From positions 868,001 to 932,000 of the forward strand of contig NZ_UGJJ01000001.1 of NCBI RefSeq assembly GCF_900451175.1: a stretch of 64,000 nucleotides of DNA, written 5' to 3'. A model generated the notes under the pieces. That model was not told where the DNA came from, did no database searches, and saw only the letters and a program-made list of their open reading frames with translations. Numbering within the stretch: position 1 is the stretch's first letter; each line of letters opens with the position of its first letter. Origin of the DNA: Kingella potus. GTDB taxonomy: Bacteria > Pseudomonadota > Gammaproteobacteria > Burkholderiales > Neisseriaceae. Both the position numbers and the translations under genes were made by a program. Below are positions 24,332-32,704 of the stretch, in pieces.

Positions 24332-24745
24332 ATGACCGACGAACAAAAAAATGCGCAGCAGCGCACCGAGCCGCAGGGCAGCCTGCTGCTGCGCACCATG
24401 ACCCGCCCCGCCGACACCAATCCCAACGGCGATATTTTCGGCGGCTGGCTGATGTCGCAGATGGATATTGCCGGCGGCATTCTGGCCTGCGAAACCGCCA
24501 AAGGGCGCATCGTTACCGTGGCCGCCGACAAAATCGTTTTCCACCGCCCCGTTGCCGTCGGCGACGTGGTCGGCTGCTACGGCGAAGTGGTGAAAATAGG
24601 CAACACCTCGCTGCAAATCCGCATCGAAGTGTGGGTGCACTCCGCTTCCTTCGCCAGCTTTGAGGAACAACGTCTGGTAACCGAAGCCCTGTTTACCTAT
24701 GTGGCCATCGACGGACAGGGCCGCCCGCGCCCCGTGCGCGGATAA
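24332..24745 (+). CDS. yciA: Acyl-CoA thioesterase YciA
   Basis: 137 residues, one hotdog domain. Hydrolyses acyl-CoA thioesters in the cytoplasm. The catalytic region is ADTNPNGDIFGGWLMSQMD, with the Asn and Asp of the hotdog helix, followed by VAADKIVFHRPVAVGDVV. AAAGGAAG precedes the ATG. Confidence 0.92.
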   Translation: MTDEQKNAQQRTEPQGSLLLRTMTRPADTNPNGDIFGGWLMSQMDIAGGILACETAKGRIVTVAADKIVFHRPVAVGDVVGCYGEVVKIGNTSLQIRIEVWVHSASFASFEEQRLVTEALFTYVAIDGQGRPRPVRG

Positions 24746-24765
24746 ACCTTGTGCCGCATGGTAAA

Positions 24766-24808
24766 GAGGCCGTCTGAAAACCTGCAAAACGGGTTTTCAG
24801 ACGGCCTC
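24766..24808 (+). terminator. DUS hairpin after yciA
   Basis: GAGGCCGTCTGAAAACC and complement around about 9 nt, 20 nt after the yciA stop. Confidence 0.5.
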
Positions 24809-24863
24809 TGCCCTTTCTTCCGGCCTGGCGGCGGTTTTATATTTTTTCAGACGGCCTGCCGCT

Positions 24864-25472
24864 TTACCATGCCTGTTTCAGTTCCAGATTCCACGGCAGT
24901 TTGTACAGGCTGTTTGGTTTGCCTTTGAGTGCCATATAGACGCGCTGCCGCTGTCCGCAGGTATCTTCCGACCAGTATTCGTAGCCGGCGAAATACGAGG
25001 CCATGAAGTTGTCCCACGAGTCGAATTCTTTCTGCACGCGGCGGGCGATGTCCAGCGAGCGGTCGAGGGCTTCTTTTTTGCCGAGGTAGCCGCAGAGGTA
25101 GCCGGAGGAGAGCAGCGACAGGGCGCGGCTGTAATCCCAGCCGGCGATGCCGCCCGTTTCGCCGCGTTGGCGGTATTCGGCGCGGTGGCCTTCGTCCATC
25201 AGCCACCGCACCATGTCCAGCAGCGAGGCGGTGTCGGTAATGCCCCACCATTGTTTGAGGCTGGCACGCTCTTTTTTGCGCCAACTGCCTTTGGGCGGCG
25301 CACCGCCGTAGATTTGGATGTTTTTGTTGTTGATGCACAGTAAAACGCCGTGGGTGGCGTTGAACCAGCGGATGATGTCGTTGTCGGGTTTTCTGAACAG
25401 ATGGCCGACTGTGAAATACATGATGGCGGCGACGATCAGCAGGCCGACGGCAACGGTGATGAGCGTATTCAT
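24864..25472 (-). CDS. DUF1266 domain membrane-anchored protein
   Basis: 202 residues. An N-terminal transmembrane helix (residues 3-21) precedes a cytoplasmic or periplasmic DUF1266 domain recognised by WWGITDTASLLDMVRWLMDEGHR, GIAGWDYSRALSLLSSGYLCGYL, and KEFDSWDNFMASYFAGYEYW. Function unknown for the family. Start 25472 follows AAGGATATTTCGTC and gives a clean anchor; the frame extends 20 codons upstream without support. Confidence 0.8.
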   Translation of the reverse strand: MNTLITVAVGLLIVAAIMYFTVGHLFRKPDNDIIRWFNATHGVLLCINNKNIQIYGGAPPKGSWRKKERASLKQWWGITDTASLLDMVRWLMDEGHRAEYRQRGETGGIAGWDYSRALSLLSSGYLCGYLGKKEALDRSLDIARRVQKEFDSWDNFMASYFAGYEYWSEDTCGQRQRVYMALKGKPNSLYKLPWNLELKQAW

Positions 25473-25671
25473 GACGAAATATCCTTGCGGAGGGTGGGGA
25501 GGGTTTACAGTATAACAAACCGCGCGGCGCATGAGGCCGTCCCCCGCCTGCGCGGGGATGACGTTTCTGAAAACGCGCCCTGATTTTCAGACGGCCTCCG
25601 CTTGCGGATGCGGGCCGCTGCATAACGGCTGCCGCGCCATGCCGTTCGAGCGGCGCGAAACAAACGGGCGT

Positions 25672-25702
25672 AAAAAACCGCACGGCGCGAACCGTGCGGT
25701 TT
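25672..25702 (-). terminator. Intrinsic terminator of groEL
   Basis: On the minus strand an 11-bp stem AAACCGCACGG with a 6-nt loop, followed by TTTTTT. It begins about 48 nt beyond the groEL stop and is not DUS-based. Confidence 0.75.
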
Positions 25703-25750
25703 GGATTGCAAAACGTTTGCGCGTCTGCTGCGGTCTGTTCGGACGGCCTC

Positions 25751-27385
25751 TTACATCATGCCGCCCATGCCGCCCATTCCGCCCATATCGGGCATGGCCG
25801 GTTTTTCTTCGGGGATTTCGGCAATCATGCAGTCGGTGGTCAGCATCAGGCCGGCAACGGATGCGGCGTGTTGCAGCGCGGAGCGGGTTACTTTGGCGGG
25901 GTCGAGTACGCCCATTTCAATCATGTCGCCATACTCGCCGCTGCCGGCGTTGTAGCCGTAGTTGCCTTTGCCTTCCAGCACTTTGTTCACCACCACGCTC
26001 GGCTCGCCGCCTGCGTTGGCCACGATTTGGCGCAGCGGGGACTCGACCGCACGCAATACGATTTGCACGCCTGCGTCTTGGTCGGCATTGCCGGTGTGCA
26101 GGTTTTCCAGAGCGGCACGGGCACGCAACAGGGCGACGCCGCCGCCGGCAACCACGCCTTCTTCAACGGCGGCACGGGTGGCGTGCAGCGCGTCGTCCAC
26201 GCGGTCTTTTTTCTCTTTCATTTCCACTTCGGTGGCTGCGCCGACTTTGATGACGGCCACGCCGCCGGCCAGTTTGGCCACGCGCTCTTGCAGTTTTTCT
26301 TTATCGTAATCGCTGGTGGCGGTTTCGATCTGCTGGCGGATTTCGGCTACACGCGCTTCGATTTGGCCGGCATCGCCGAAGCCGTCGATGATGGTGGTGT
26401 TTTCTTTGCCGATTTCGATGCGTTTGGCCTGACCCAAGTCTTCCAGCGTGGCTTTTTCCAACGACAGGCCGACTTCTTCGGCAATCACAGTACCGCCGGT
26501 GAGGATGGCGATGTCTTGCAGCATGGCTTTGCGGCGGTCGCCGAAGCCCGGGGCTTTCACGGCCACGGTTTTCAAAATGCCGCGAATGTTGTTCACCACC
26601 AAAGTAGCCAGGGCTTCGCCTTCCACGTCTTCGGCCACGATCAGCAGCGGGCGGCTGGATTTGGCCACTTGCTCCAACACGGGCAGCAGATCGCGGATGT
26701 TGCTGATTTTTTTGTCAAACAGCAATACAAACGGGTTGTCCAGCGCGGCGATTTGTTTTTCGGGGTCGCTGATGAAATAGGGCGACAGGTAGCCGCGGTC
26801 AAACTGCATACCTTCGACAACGTCCAGCTCGTTTTCCAGCGATTTGCCGTCTTCTACGGTAATCACGCCTTCTTTGCCGACTTTTTCCATCGCTTCGGCA
26901 ATAATCGCGCCGACCTGTTCGTCGGAGTTGGCCGAAATCGAGCCGACTTGGGCGATTTCTTTGGAAGTGTCGCAGGGTTTGGCGATGTTTTTCAGCTCTT
27001 CCACCAGCGCGGCTACGGCTTTGTCGATGCCGCGTTTCAGATCGGTGGGGTTCATGCCGGCGGTAACGTATTTCATGCCTTCGGCCACGATGGCTTGTGC
27101 CAGTACGGTGGCGGTGGTGGTGCCGTCGCCGGCCACGTCGTTGGTTTTGGACGCGACTTCTTTCACCATCTGCGCGCCCATGTTTTCAAATTTGTCTTTC
27201 AGCTCGATTTCTTTGGCGACGGTAACGCCGTCTTTGGTGATGTGCGGGCCGCCGAAGGAGCGGTCGAGCACCACGTTGCGGCCTTTGGGGCCGAGGGTTA
27301 CGCGCACGGCGTTGGCGAGGATGTTTACGCCGTTTACCATTTTCTGGCGGACTTCGTTACCGAACTGTACGTCTTTTGCTGCCAT
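25751..27385 (-). CDS. groEL: Chaperonin GroEL
   Basis: 544 residues of the 60-kDa chaperonin that forms the double-ring folding chamber with GroES. Visible: MAAKDVQFGNEVRQKMV, GPKGRNVVLDRSFGGP, the ATP site VAGDGTTTATVLAQAI, PLLIVAEDVEGEALATLV, GAATEVEMKEKKDRVDDAL, and the Gly-Met tail MGGMGGMGGMM. Downstream of groES by 88 bp, in one operon. AATTGGAGAAAAAA precedes the start. Confidence 0.98.
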   Translation of the reverse strand: MAAKDVQFGNEVRQKMVNGVNILANAVRVTLGPKGRNVVLDRSFGGPHITKDGVTVAKEIELKDKFENMGAQMVKEVASKTNDVAGDGTTTATVLAQAIVAEGMKYVTAGMNPTDLKRGIDKAVAALVEELKNIAKPCDTSKEIAQVGSISANSDEQVGAIIAEAMEKVGKEGVITVEDGKSLENELDVVEGMQFDRGYLSPYFISDPEKQIAALDNPFVLLFDKKISNIRDLLPVLEQVAKSSRPLLIVAEDVEGEALATLVVNNIRGILKTVAVKAPGFGDRRKAMLQDIAILTGGTVIAEEVGLSLEKATLEDLGQAKRIEIGKENTTIIDGFGDAGQIEARVAEIRQQIETATSDYDKEKLQERVAKLAGGVAVIKVGAATEVEMKEKKDRVDDALHATRAAVEEGVVAGGGVALLRARAALENLHTGNADQDAGVQIVLRAVESPLRQIVANAGGEPSVVVNKVLEGKGNYGYNAGSGEYGDMIEMGVLDPAKVTRSALQHAASVAGLMLTTDCMIAEIPEEKPAMPDMGGMGGMGGMM

Positions 27386-27473
27386 ATTTTTTTCTCCAAT
27401 TTAATTAAACGAATGATGCGGGGCTTGTTCAGGCCGTCTGAAAACGCGTTTGCGGACGGCCGGGCCGGTGTGT

Positions 27474-27761
27474 TTATTCCACGATGCCGAAGATGTCTTC
27501 TTCGCGCATTACCAACAGCTCTTCGCCGTCGGCTTTGACGGTTTGGCCGCTGTATTTGCCGAAAATGATTTTGTCGCCGACTTTTACATCCAGCGGGCGG
27601 CGTTGGCCGTCTTTGCCGATTTTGCCCGCGCCTACGGCAATCACTTCGCCCATGTCGGGTTTTTCGGCGGCTGTGCCGGGCAGCACGATGCCGGATGCGG
27701 TTTTTTCTTCGGCTTCCAAGCGTTTGACGACAACGCGGTCGTGTAAGGGACGGATGGTCAT
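27474..27761 (-). CDS. groES: Co-chaperonin GroES
   Basis: 95 residues. The lid of the GroEL chamber: IRPLHDRVVVKRLEAEEKTASGI with the mobile loop, GDKIIFGKYSGQTVKADGEELLVMRE at the C-terminus. First gene of groES-groEL. No CIRCE element is seen upstream, so HrcA control is unlikely; a sigma-32-like promoter is listed separately. Confidence 0.97.
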   Translation of the reverse strand: MTIRPLHDRVVVKRLEAEEKTASGIVLPGTAAEKPDMGEVIAVGAGKIGKDGQRRPLDVKVGDKIIFGKYSGQTVKADGEELLVMREEDIFGIVE

Positions 27762-27852
27762 AAATGCTCCATTGAAATAACAGTCATAAAAAACTGACCT
27801 TTGCGGTCAAAACGGCGACCGGACGGCAAGCCGTCCGGCCCGATGGCGGGAA

Positions 27853-27880
27853 AAATAGGGCTGCGGCAGACGAATTCAAG
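27853..27880 (-). promoter_or_regulatory. Sigma-32-like heat-shock promoter for groES
   Basis: On the minus strand CTTGAA (27875-27880), 14 nt, then CCCTATTT (27853-27860), close to the RpoH consensus CTTGAAA-N(11-16)-CCCCATNT. It lies about 92 bases before the groES start. Confidence 0.55.
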
Positions 27881-27924
27881 CCCCCGCATACGGAAAATTT
27901 TACGCCGGCGCGGCGTATCGGAAA

Positions 27925-27957
27925 CAGGCCGTCTGAAAACGGTTTTCAGACGGCCTG
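27925..27957. terminator. DUS hairpin between groES and the small membrane gene
   Basis: CAGGCCGTCTGAAAAC and complement with essentially no loop. It abuts the stop of the 27961-28248 gene as read on the minus strand. Confidence 0.5.
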
Positions 27958-27960
27958 TAT

Positions 27961-28248
27961 TTATCCGTACAGAATTTGGGCGGTGGCGGCAAGGGCGTAG
28001 AGCAGGCTGATTCCTATCCAGCAGAAAACGGTGTAGGAGCGGATTTCTTCGGCACTCATGTCGGTATCGAGCTGGGTAAACCAGAGGATGCGGCGGCCTT
28101 CGAGCATCTGTGCGCCGCCGAGGAACACCAGCCAGATGCAGATGAGGCTGTACAGGCAGTAGCCCATGGTGATGCGGGTGAAGTAGTCGCCGGTGTAGTT
28201 GTGGAGGCGTTGGAGGATGAAGTTGACGCTGAACAGGGCGGCAATCAT
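27961..28248 (-). CDS. Small hypothetical inner-membrane protein (95 aa)
   Basis: Family not recognised. Two strong hydrophobic segments (about 29-47, CLYSLICIWLVFLGGAQML; about 74-92, CWIGISLLYALAATAQIL) flank a charged loop DTDMSAEEIRSY. AAGGAAGCCTC precedes the ATG. It sits between groES and the M61 peptidase with DUS hairpins on both sides, so it is probably a single-gene unit. Confidence 0.6.
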   Translation of the reverse strand: MIAALFSVNFILQRLHNYTGDYFTRITMGYCLYSLICIWLVFLGGAQMLEGRRILWFTQLDTDMSAEEIRSYTVFCWIGISLLYALAATAQILYG

Positions 28249-28347
28249 GAGGCTTCCTTTGTCGGTTTTCGGGGGCGGGAGGCCGTCTGAAAACGGTAAA
28301 ACGGATTGGTATTTTGTTGAAACGGTGTTTTCAGACGGCCTGTCGGT

Positions 28348-30105
28348 TTACGGCGTGCCGTCGAGCCAGCGGCGCAGCTTGTCCGCATCTTCTATATGGA
28401 GTAGTGCGGTGTCGGCTTCGGCGGCTTGCAGGATGAGGGTGGTGTGGTGCAGCAGACCGTGGCGGAAATAGTGCAGGCCGAGGGTGTCGCCGGGGCGGGC
28501 GACGGCAAGTACGGCGGCAAGGTCGGTGCAGGCGTAGCCGTTTACGGCGATGATTTGGTCGTTCGGGCAGAGGGCGGCGGCTTCCGCGCTGCCGCCGTTG
28601 GCAATGTGGGTCAGGAGGGCGTGGCCGGAATGTTGCGTGAAACGTGCGCCGAAGTCGGGTGCGGGCGCGGGCGGGATGCCGTCCGCAAGGGCGAGGCCGC
28701 CGCTGTGGCTGCGGGGCAGGGCGGCATATTGCAGGCGTATGCCGGCGGTGTGCAGGCATTCTTCCAGCGGCAGGCTGTCGGTTGTGTATAAGGCCGTCTG
28801 AAAAAAGTCTGCCAGGTCGAGGCCGGTGATTTCGCGGCAGCGGGTCTGCCATTGTCCTTCTTCTATGCCTTTGTGTGTTTGCAGCCAGTCGAGGTAGAGC
28901 CGGCGCATGACGGTGTCGAGGGAATGTGCGCCCGCACTTTTTTCGCGGATGAGGAGGTCGAGGCAGAGGGCGGCGAGCGAACCTTGCTGGTAATAGCTGA
29001 CGATGGCGTTGGGGGCGTTTTCGTCGGCTTTGTAGTATTTGTGCCAGGCGGTGTAGGACGATTGGGCGAGGGTTTGTTTCAGACGGCCTTTGCCGCGCCG
29101 CACGCGGGTAATGTTTTGCGCCAGCAGGCCGAGGTAGTTTTCGGGGGTGATGGTGCGGCTGCGGGCAAGGAGGAGGTCGTCGTAGTAGGCGGTGATGCCT
29201 TCAAACGCCCAAAGCTGCTCGGTGTGGTTTTCGCGGTCGAGGTCGTAGGGGGCGAAGGCGGCGGGTTTGACGGATTTGACGTTCCAGGCATGGAAGTATT
29301 CGTGGGAGAAAAGGCCGAGCAGCTCGGTGTAGGCTGCGTTTGCTCCGGCAAGGCCGTGCGGGGGCAGGGTGTGGCGGCCGGCGTGCAGGGCGGTGCTGCT
29401 GCGGTGTTCGAGGCCGCCGTAGATTTTGTCGCCGAGGTGGAGCAGGAAGAGATATTCGGCAAACGGGGCAGGCGCGGGGAACATGGCAAGCTGGGTGGCG
29501 CAAATGCGTTGTACGTCGCGGCACAGGCGGTCTCGGTCGAAGTCGGGATAGCTGCCGCTGAGGACGATGCGGTGGGGGATGCCGTTTGCTTCGAATGTAA
29601 TGGTTTCGAGGCGGCCGAGTTCGACGGGGTGGTCGAGGAGTTCGCCGTATGAGGCCGTCTGAAACGTGTTTTCGGCGGCGCGGGGCAGGGTGGTGGCGGT
29701 GAGCCAGCCGGCGGGCAGGTGTTCGAGAACGAGGGTTTGCGCTTCGTTCAGACGGCCTTCGATGGCGAAAAAGAGGCACGCGCCGTCGAAAAAACCGCGT
29801 TCGGCGGTCAGATAGGCGGCGCGGACGGAAAGATCGTAGGCATATACGGTGTAGCGTATGCGCCATTCGCCCGCCTGTGCGGCGGTATGCCAGGTGTTTT
29901 TGGCGGTTTGGATGAGGGCGGCGGGCCGTCCGTCGCATTCGGCGTGGATTTCGACGATGTGGCGGGCAAAGTCGCGGATGGTGTAGCTGCCGGGTACCCA
30001 GTTGGCAAGTTTGAGGACGGCGGGAACGTCCTCCTGCTGTGCGAAAGAAAGGGTAATGTGCCAGTAGTGGGCATTGGGTTCGGGGCGCAGGGTGTGGAGT
30101 ATCAT
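28348..30105 (-). CDS. M61 family (glycyl aminopeptidase-like) metallopeptidase with PDZ domain
   Basis: 585 residues. The N-terminal beta domain contains LANWVPGSYTIRDFARHI. The catalytic domain carries the zinc motif HEYFHAWNVKSVKP and the downstream glutamate in LWAFEGITAYYDDLLL. The C-terminal part has a PDZ region (GHALLTHIANGGSAEAAALCPNDQIIAVNG). No signal peptide, so probably cytoplasmic. Start 30105 (MILHTLRPEPNAHYWHITLSF) is more family-like than the upstream ATG. Confidence 0.9.
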   Translation of the reverse strand: MILHTLRPEPNAHYWHITLSFAQQEDVPAVLKLANWVPGSYTIRDFARHIVEIHAECDGRPAALIQTAKNTWHTAAQAGEWRIRYTVYAYDLSVRAAYLTAERGFFDGACLFFAIEGRLNEAQTLVLEHLPAGWLTATTLPRAAENTFQTASYGELLDHPVELGRLETITFEANGIPHRIVLSGSYPDFDRDRLCRDVQRICATQLAMFPAPAPFAEYLFLLHLGDKIYGGLEHRSSTALHAGRHTLPPHGLAGANAAYTELLGLFSHEYFHAWNVKSVKPAAFAPYDLDRENHTEQLWAFEGITAYYDDLLLARSRTITPENYLGLLAQNITRVRRGKGRLKQTLAQSSYTAWHKYYKADENAPNAIVSYYQQGSLAALCLDLLIREKSAGAHSLDTVMRRLYLDWLQTHKGIEEGQWQTRCREITGLDLADFFQTALYTTDSLPLEECLHTAGIRLQYAALPRSHSGGLALADGIPPAPAPDFGARFTQHSGHALLTHIANGGSAEAAALCPNDQIIAVNGYACTDLAAVLAVARPGDTLGLHYFRHGLLHHTTLILQAAEADTALLHIEDADKLRRWLDGTP

Positions 30106-30151
30106 GATGTAATTAATTAAGGCAATAGCGTCAGGCAATGTTAAAAATTAA

Positions 30152-30191
30152 TTGATTGGTGTCAAACCATAAATTAGATAAAATCTATAAC
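30152..30191 (+). promoter_or_regulatory. FNR-type site and -10 element upstream of ccoN
   Basis: TTGATTGGTGTCAA (30152-30165) matches the FNR dyad TTGAT-N4-ATCAA at nine of ten positions. A TATAAC hexamer follows at 30186-30191. The site centre lies about 40 bp before the expected start, the class II activator position. This fits oxygen-limited induction of cbb3 oxidase. A 5' leader of about 230 nt with no other recognised feature follows. Confidence 0.65.
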
Positions 30192-30431
30192 CTTGTAAAG
30201 CATATGGGAATTTAATGTAAAGAAATCGGTTTTTCTTGACAAGGCGGTTTCTTTTCAGTGCTTGTGCAGGCCATTATGGCGGTATGCCGAGGCTTTGCCA
30301 AGCAGATATGTCCCGTGCTGTGTTCGGTAAAACGGCCGCCCGCTGCGGCGGCCTGATGGAAAAAGACCTGCATTGCGGCTCTGCCGCCTGCGGGACATCG
30401 GATTTATTTTCCGTGTTTAATGGAGACTTTC

Positions 30432-31865
30432 ATGGAAGCGCAAACTTATAACTACAAAGTGGTGCGGCAGTTCGCCGTCATGACTGTAGTTTGGGGGATT
30501 GTGGGTATGCTGGTGGGGGTGATTGCCGCCGCCCAGCTGTTTTGGCCCGCACTCAATTTGTCTGAAATCGGCCCGTGGTTCCACTTCGGCCGTATCCGCC
30601 CGCTGCATACCAATGCGGTTATTTTCGCTTTCGGCGGCTGCGGTCTGATCGGTACTTCCTATTATGTCGTGCAGCGCACCTGTAATACGCGGCTGTTCGG
30701 CGGCTGGCTGGCCGGATTTACCTTTTGGGGCTGGCAGGCCGTGATTTTGGCTGCGGCAATCAGCTTTCCCCTCGGCTATACGCAAGGCAAGGAATACGCC
30801 GAACTGGAATGGCCGATCGACATTTTGATCACGCTGGTGTGGGTGGCCTACGCCATCGTATTCTTCGGTACAATCGCCAAGCGCAAAATCAAACACATTT
30901 ATGTGGCCAACTGGTTCTATGGCAGCTTCATCCTTGCCGTCGCCCTGCTGCACATCGTCAACAACCTCAGCCTGCCGGTCGGCATCATGAAGTCGTATTC
31001 CGTTTACTCCGGCGCGATTGATGCGATGGTGCAGTGGTGGTACGGCCACAATGCCGTGGGCTTTTTCCTGACCGCCGGCTTTTTGGGCATGATGTACTAT
31101 TTCGTACCCAAGCAGGCAGGCCGCCCCGTTTATTCCTACCGTTTGTCGGTTGTCCACTTTTGGGCGCTGATCTTTACCTATATGTGGGCCGGACCGCACC
31201 ATCTGCACTACACCGCGCTGCCCGACTGGACGCAGTCTGTCGGCATGGTGCTTTCCCTGATTCTTTTCGCACCTTCCTGGGGCGGCATGATCAACGGCAT
31301 CATGACCCTCTCCGGTGCATGGCACAAGCTGCGCACCGACCCCATTCTGAAATTCCTCATTGTTTCCCTGTCCTTCTACGGTATGTCCACCTTTGAAGGC
31401 CCGATGATGTCGATCAAAACCGTCAATGCCCTGAGCCACTATACCGACTGGACGGTCGGCCACGTTCACGCGGGTGCGCTCGGCTGGGTGGGTTTTGTAA
31501 CCATCGGTTCGGTTTACTACATGATTCCCCGTCTGTTCGGCCAGAAAGAAATGTACAGCACCAAGCTGATCGACGCGCACTTCTGGATCGCCACCATCGG
31601 CGTGGTGCTCTACATTGCTTCGATGTGGATTGCCGGCGTAATGCAGGGCCTGATGTGGGGCGCGATGAATGCCGACGGTACGCTTACCTTCGCATTTGTC
31701 GAAGGCGTGAAAGAAAGTATGCGCTTTTACGTTATCCGCTTCTTCGGCGGCGTGCTGTACCTCTCCGGTATGTTCATTATGGCCTACAACGTTTACCGCA
31801 CCATCATGAACGGCAAACCGGTCGAAGCGGAAATCCCCGCCCTCTCCGAAGCGCAACACCACTAA
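30432..31865 (+). CDS. ccoN: cbb3-type cytochrome c oxidase subunit I
   Basis: 477 residues, about 12 membrane helices. CcoN holds haem b and the haem b3-CuB site. Ligand-bearing stretches: PLHTNAVIFAFGG, WWYGHNAVGFFLTAGFLGMMYY, VHFWALIFTYMWAGPHHLHYTALPDW and VGHVHAGALGWVGF. TGGAGACTTTC before 30432 favours this ATG over the one at 30420. First gene of ccoNOQP, the only terminal oxidase seen here. Confidence 0.97.
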   Translation: MEAQTYNYKVVRQFAVMTVVWGIVGMLVGVIAAAQLFWPALNLSEIGPWFHFGRIRPLHTNAVIFAFGGCGLIGTSYYVVQRTCNTRLFGGWLAGFTFWGWQAVILAAAISFPLGYTQGKEYAELEWPIDILITLVWVAYAIVFFGTIAKRKIKHIYVANWFYGSFILAVALLHIVNNLSLPVGIMKSYSVYSGAIDAMVQWWYGHNAVGFFLTAGFLGMMYYFVPKQAGRPVYSYRLSVVHFWALIFTYMWAGPHHLHYTALPDWTQSVGMVLSLILFAPSWGGMINGIMTLSGAWHKLRTDPILKFLIVSLSFYGMSTFEGPMMSIKTVNALSHYTDWTVGHVHAGALGWVGFVTIGSVYYMIPRLFGQKEMYSTKLIDAHFWIATIGVVLYIASMWIAGVMQGLMWGAMNADGTLTFAFVEGVKESMRFYVIRFFGGVLYLSGMFIMAYNVYRTIMNGKPVEAEIPALSEAQHH

Positions 31866-31887
31866 TAAGAAAGACGGGCTACCAAAA

Positions 31888-32499
31888 ATGAAACTGCAAC
31901 AACTAGTCGAAGAAAAAGTCGGCGTACTGATCGTGTTTACCTTACTGGTGGTCAGTGTCGGCCTGCTTATCGAAATCGTCCCCCTGTTCTTCTCTCCGGC
32001 CGTAACCAAGCCGATTGAAGGTGTCAAACCCTACACCGCCTTGCAGGTGGCCGGACGTGACATCTATATACGCGAAGGCTGCTACAACTGCCATTCGCAG
32101 ATGATCCGTCCCTTCCGTGCCGAAACCGAACGTTACGGCCACTACTCTGTGGCCGGAGAATCGGTATACGACCGTCCGTTCCAATGGGGTTCCAAGCGGA
32201 CCGGCCCCGACTTGGCACGTGTGGGCGGACGCTATTCCGACGAATGGCACCGCATCCACCTGCTCAACCCGCGCGATGTCGTTCCCGAGTCCAATATGCC
32301 CGCCTTCCCGTGGCTGGCGCGCAATAAAGTCGATCCGGCCGAAGTGGTTACCCACATGAAAGGCCTGCAAACTTTGGGCACTCCCTACACCGACGAAGAA
32401 ATCGCCAAAGCCCCTGAGGAGCTGAAAGACAAATCCGAGCTGGACGCGGTAGTCGCTTATTTGCAGGGTTTGGGTTTGGCCTTGAAAAACGTAAGGTAA
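31888..32499 (+). CDS. ccoO: cbb3-type cytochrome c oxidase subunit II (monohaem cytochrome c)
   Basis: 203 residues. One N-terminal anchor (about 11-32) and a periplasmic cytochrome c domain with the haem motif CYNCH in REGCYNCHSQMIRPF. Axial-ligand region MPAFPWLARNKV is present. It passes electrons from CcoP to CcoN. It lies 22 bp after ccoN. Confidence 0.96.
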   Translation: MKLQQLVEEKVGVLIVFTLLVVSVGLLIEIVPLFFSPAVTKPIEGVKPYTALQVAGRDIYIREGCYNCHSQMIRPFRAETERYGHYSVAGESVYDRPFQWGSKRTGPDLARVGGRYSDEWHRIHLLNPRDVVPESNMPAFPWLARNKVDPAEVVTHMKGLQTLGTPYTDEEIAKAPEELKDKSELDAVVAYLQGLGLALKNVR

Positions 32500-32503
32500 C
32501 GCC

Positions 32504-32680
32504 ATGGATGTCAATTGGGCGCGCCAACTGTTTACCGTACTGGTACTCGTCAGCTTCATCCTGGTGCTTTACATCGTTTCAAACAGACGCAACAAAGCCA
32601 ACTACGACGAAGCCTCGCGCAGCATCATCGACGACGACGACACCCCGCACGACAACGACAATAACAGACCCGCCCGATGA
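32504..32680 (+). CDS. ccoQ: cbb3-type oxidase subunit CcoQ
   Basis: 58 residues. It begins 4 nt after the ccoO stop (ATG 32504, MDVNWARQLFTVLVLV). One transmembrane helix (about 8-25) is followed by a basic stretch and an Asp/Asn-rich hydrophilic tail (DDDDTPHDNDNN). Position between ccoO and ccoP, length and topology identify it. CcoQ stabilises the complex. Confidence 0.88.
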   Translation: MDVNWARQLFTVLVLVSFILVLYIVSNRRNKANYDEASRSIIDDDDTPHDNDNNRPAR

Positions 32681-32704
32681 CCCGTGGGCACGGAGCTAAA
32701 AACA

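Noticed and set aside
25541..25562. A dRS3 copy near 25545
   Set aside because: The core is CCCCC...GGGGAT, too far from ATTCCC-N8-GGGAAT to call.
25694..27538. A 614-codon plus-strand frame opposite groEL
   Set aside because: Antisense shadow; the product is Phe/His/Val-rich with no domain, and groEL is unambiguous on the minus strand.
27818..27842. The GGACGGC-AA-GCCGTCC palindrome upstream of groES as a CIRCE operator
   Set aside because: It lacks the TTAGCACTC-N9-GAGTGCTAA sequence; probably a leader hairpin.
30417..32027. A 536-codon minus-strand frame opposite ccoN
   Set aside because: Antisense of ccoN; no RBS and no family features.
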